A stretch of 64,000 nt of DNA from Thermocrispum agreste DSM 44070 (GTDB lineage: Bacteria > Actinomycetota > Actinomycetes > Mycobacteriales > Pseudonocardiaceae). Within the stretch, counting starts at the first letter, position 1. Every line of letters starts with the position of its first letter. A program made the translations under genes and the position numbers. The stretch is from contig NZ_ATYX01000006.1 in NCBI RefSeq assembly GCF_000427905.1, forward strand, positions 62,001 to 126,000. The letters run 5' to 3'. A model generated the notes under the pieces. It was not told where the DNA came from and searched no databases. It saw nothing but the letters and a program-made list of their open reading frames with translations. Positions 63,348 to 64,000 of this stretch are shown here, piece after piece.

Positions 63348-64000
63348 ATGCCCCGGAAAGGACCCGGCACGAAGGCTCGCAACCTGGCAGCAGAGCTCCG
63401 AAAGCTGCGTGAATCGCGGGGCCTTCGGCTGTCCGACGTGGCCGAGGACATCGGCTGGGACAAGAGCAAGCTGTCGCGTACCGAGAACGGGCTGCGCAAC
63501 TTCACTCTCGAGGAGGTCGTCCAGCTTCTCGGCTACTACAAGGTCAAGGGTGACCAGTACGCCCGCCTAGTGGCGGCCGCCCGCAGCATGAACGAACCCG
63601 GCTGGTGGGAGTTCGACCTGCAAGGGTTGTCGGAGGACTCACGGACGCTTGTGGCCTACGAGTCGTCGGCGGACGAGATCATCAGCTGGTCGCCGTTTCT
63701 GATCCCCGGCCTCCTGCAGACGCCCGACTACACGGGCGAGCTCTTGCGAGCGCATGGCGGCCTGACGTTCGAGCAACGCCAGGAGCGAGTGGCCGGCCGG
63801 CTCCGTAGGCAACAGGTGCTCAATCGGAAGGACGTCCGGTTCGTCGGCTTCATCGCCGAACTCTCGCTGCGGACTCCCGGCATCGAGCGACCGGTGATGC
63901 GGCGCCAGCTCGCCCACCTTCTGGAGATGCAGCGGCGGCCCAACGTGTCCGTTCGCGTGGTCCCCTGGGACGCTACTCCGCACCGGGCACTGTTGACGCC
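63348..64000 (+). CDS. XRE-family regulator with DUF5753 domain, 3' truncated by window edge
   Basis: The open frame runs from ATG 63348 (GGAGTAGG just upstream) to the end of the window, 217 codons so far. The N-terminal helix-turn-helix is LRKLRESRGLRLSDVAEDIGWDKSKLSRTENG (about 17-48). From ~85 on, WWEFDLQGLSEDSRTLVAYE, LIPGLLQTPDYTGELLRAHG and RQQVLNRKDVRFVGFIAE are the start of DUF5753. Streptomyces relatives of this architecture work with a small partner protein and often regulate development or local genes. The final ~60 residues are missing. Confidence 0.92.
   Translation, partial: MPRKGPGTKARNLAAELRKLRESRGLRLSDVAEDIGWDKSKLSRTENGLRNFTLEEVVQLLGYYKVKGDQYARLVAAARSMNEPGWWEFDLQGLSEDSRTLVAYESSADEIISWSPFLIPGLLQTPDYTGELLRAHGGLTFEQRQERVAGRLRRQQVLNRKDVRFVGFIAELSLRTPGIERPVMRRQLAHLLEMQRRPNVSVRVVPWDATPHRALLT

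Overview
This is a high-GC chromosomal segment of an actinomycete, most likely from the Pseudonocardiaceae or close relatives (inference from gene content and order; not tested by any search). Codon use is strongly GC-biased, GTG starts are common, many transcripts look leaderless, and the housekeeping gene order follows the Mycobacterium tuberculosis block Rv2477c to Rv2445c as I remember it: ettA, NAD-glutamate dehydrogenase, alpha-glucosidase, truncated globin, HNH protein, DUF5130 protein, pepN, mycoredoxin-like protein, rpiB, Nei-type glycosylase, tig, clpP1, clpP2, clpX, valS, folC, DUF4233 protein, ndk.

Region by region. 1-10.5 kb: end of ettA, a large partly disordered TPR-like protein, the 1655-residue NAD-glutamate dehydrogenase, a secreted subtilisin inhibitor and a conserved protein. 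10.6-18.7 kb: a minus-strand mscS-globin-alpha-glucosidase operon, an HNH protein, a two-gene membrane/DUF5130 unit, pepN, and a divergent DsbA-like mycoredoxin whose promoter resembles the thiol-stress sigma factor (SigH/SigR) consensus. 19.1-26.7 kb: DinB-fold protein, aldehyde dehydrogenase, metallo-hydrolase, rpiB-nei, a fatty-acid desaturase, two membrane proteins and a decayed cytidine deaminase-ASCH gene. 26.7-31.9 kb: tRNA-Gly, tRNA-Pro, KTSC protein, trigger factor, clpP1P2 and clpX. 32-39.8 kb: fdhD, a GPP34 protein, a molybdopterin oxidoreductase of the FdhF/YdeP type, DUF488, an SRPBCC protein and valS.

39.8-59.7 kb is an accessory catabolic block lying between valS and folC, which are neighbours in M. 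tuberculosis. It contains betB-betA with an IclR regulator (glycine betaine synthesis), an arylsulfatase with its formylglycine-generating enzyme, and a split pyrimidine/beta-alanine degradation locus: aminotransferase and mmsA on one side of a divergent PucR regulator, and NCS1 permease, beta-ureidopropionase, dihydropyrimidinase and an LLM-class flavin/F420 oxidoreductase on the other. A GNAT acetyltransferase and an AA10 lytic polysaccharide monooxygenase with a textbook DasR site sit between the two halves. No dihydropyrimidine dehydrogenase is present; the LLM enzyme occupies the place where the ring-reducing step would be expected. This is the most promising candidate for undescribed biochemistry in the window.

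59.9-64 kb: folC-DUF4233, ndk, then a small accessory unit of an XRE/DUF5753 regulator (cut by the window end) divergent from two small overlapping ORFs, with a dense TTGCA/TGCAA operator-like array between them.

No rRNA, CRISPR array, insertion sequence or prophage was seen.
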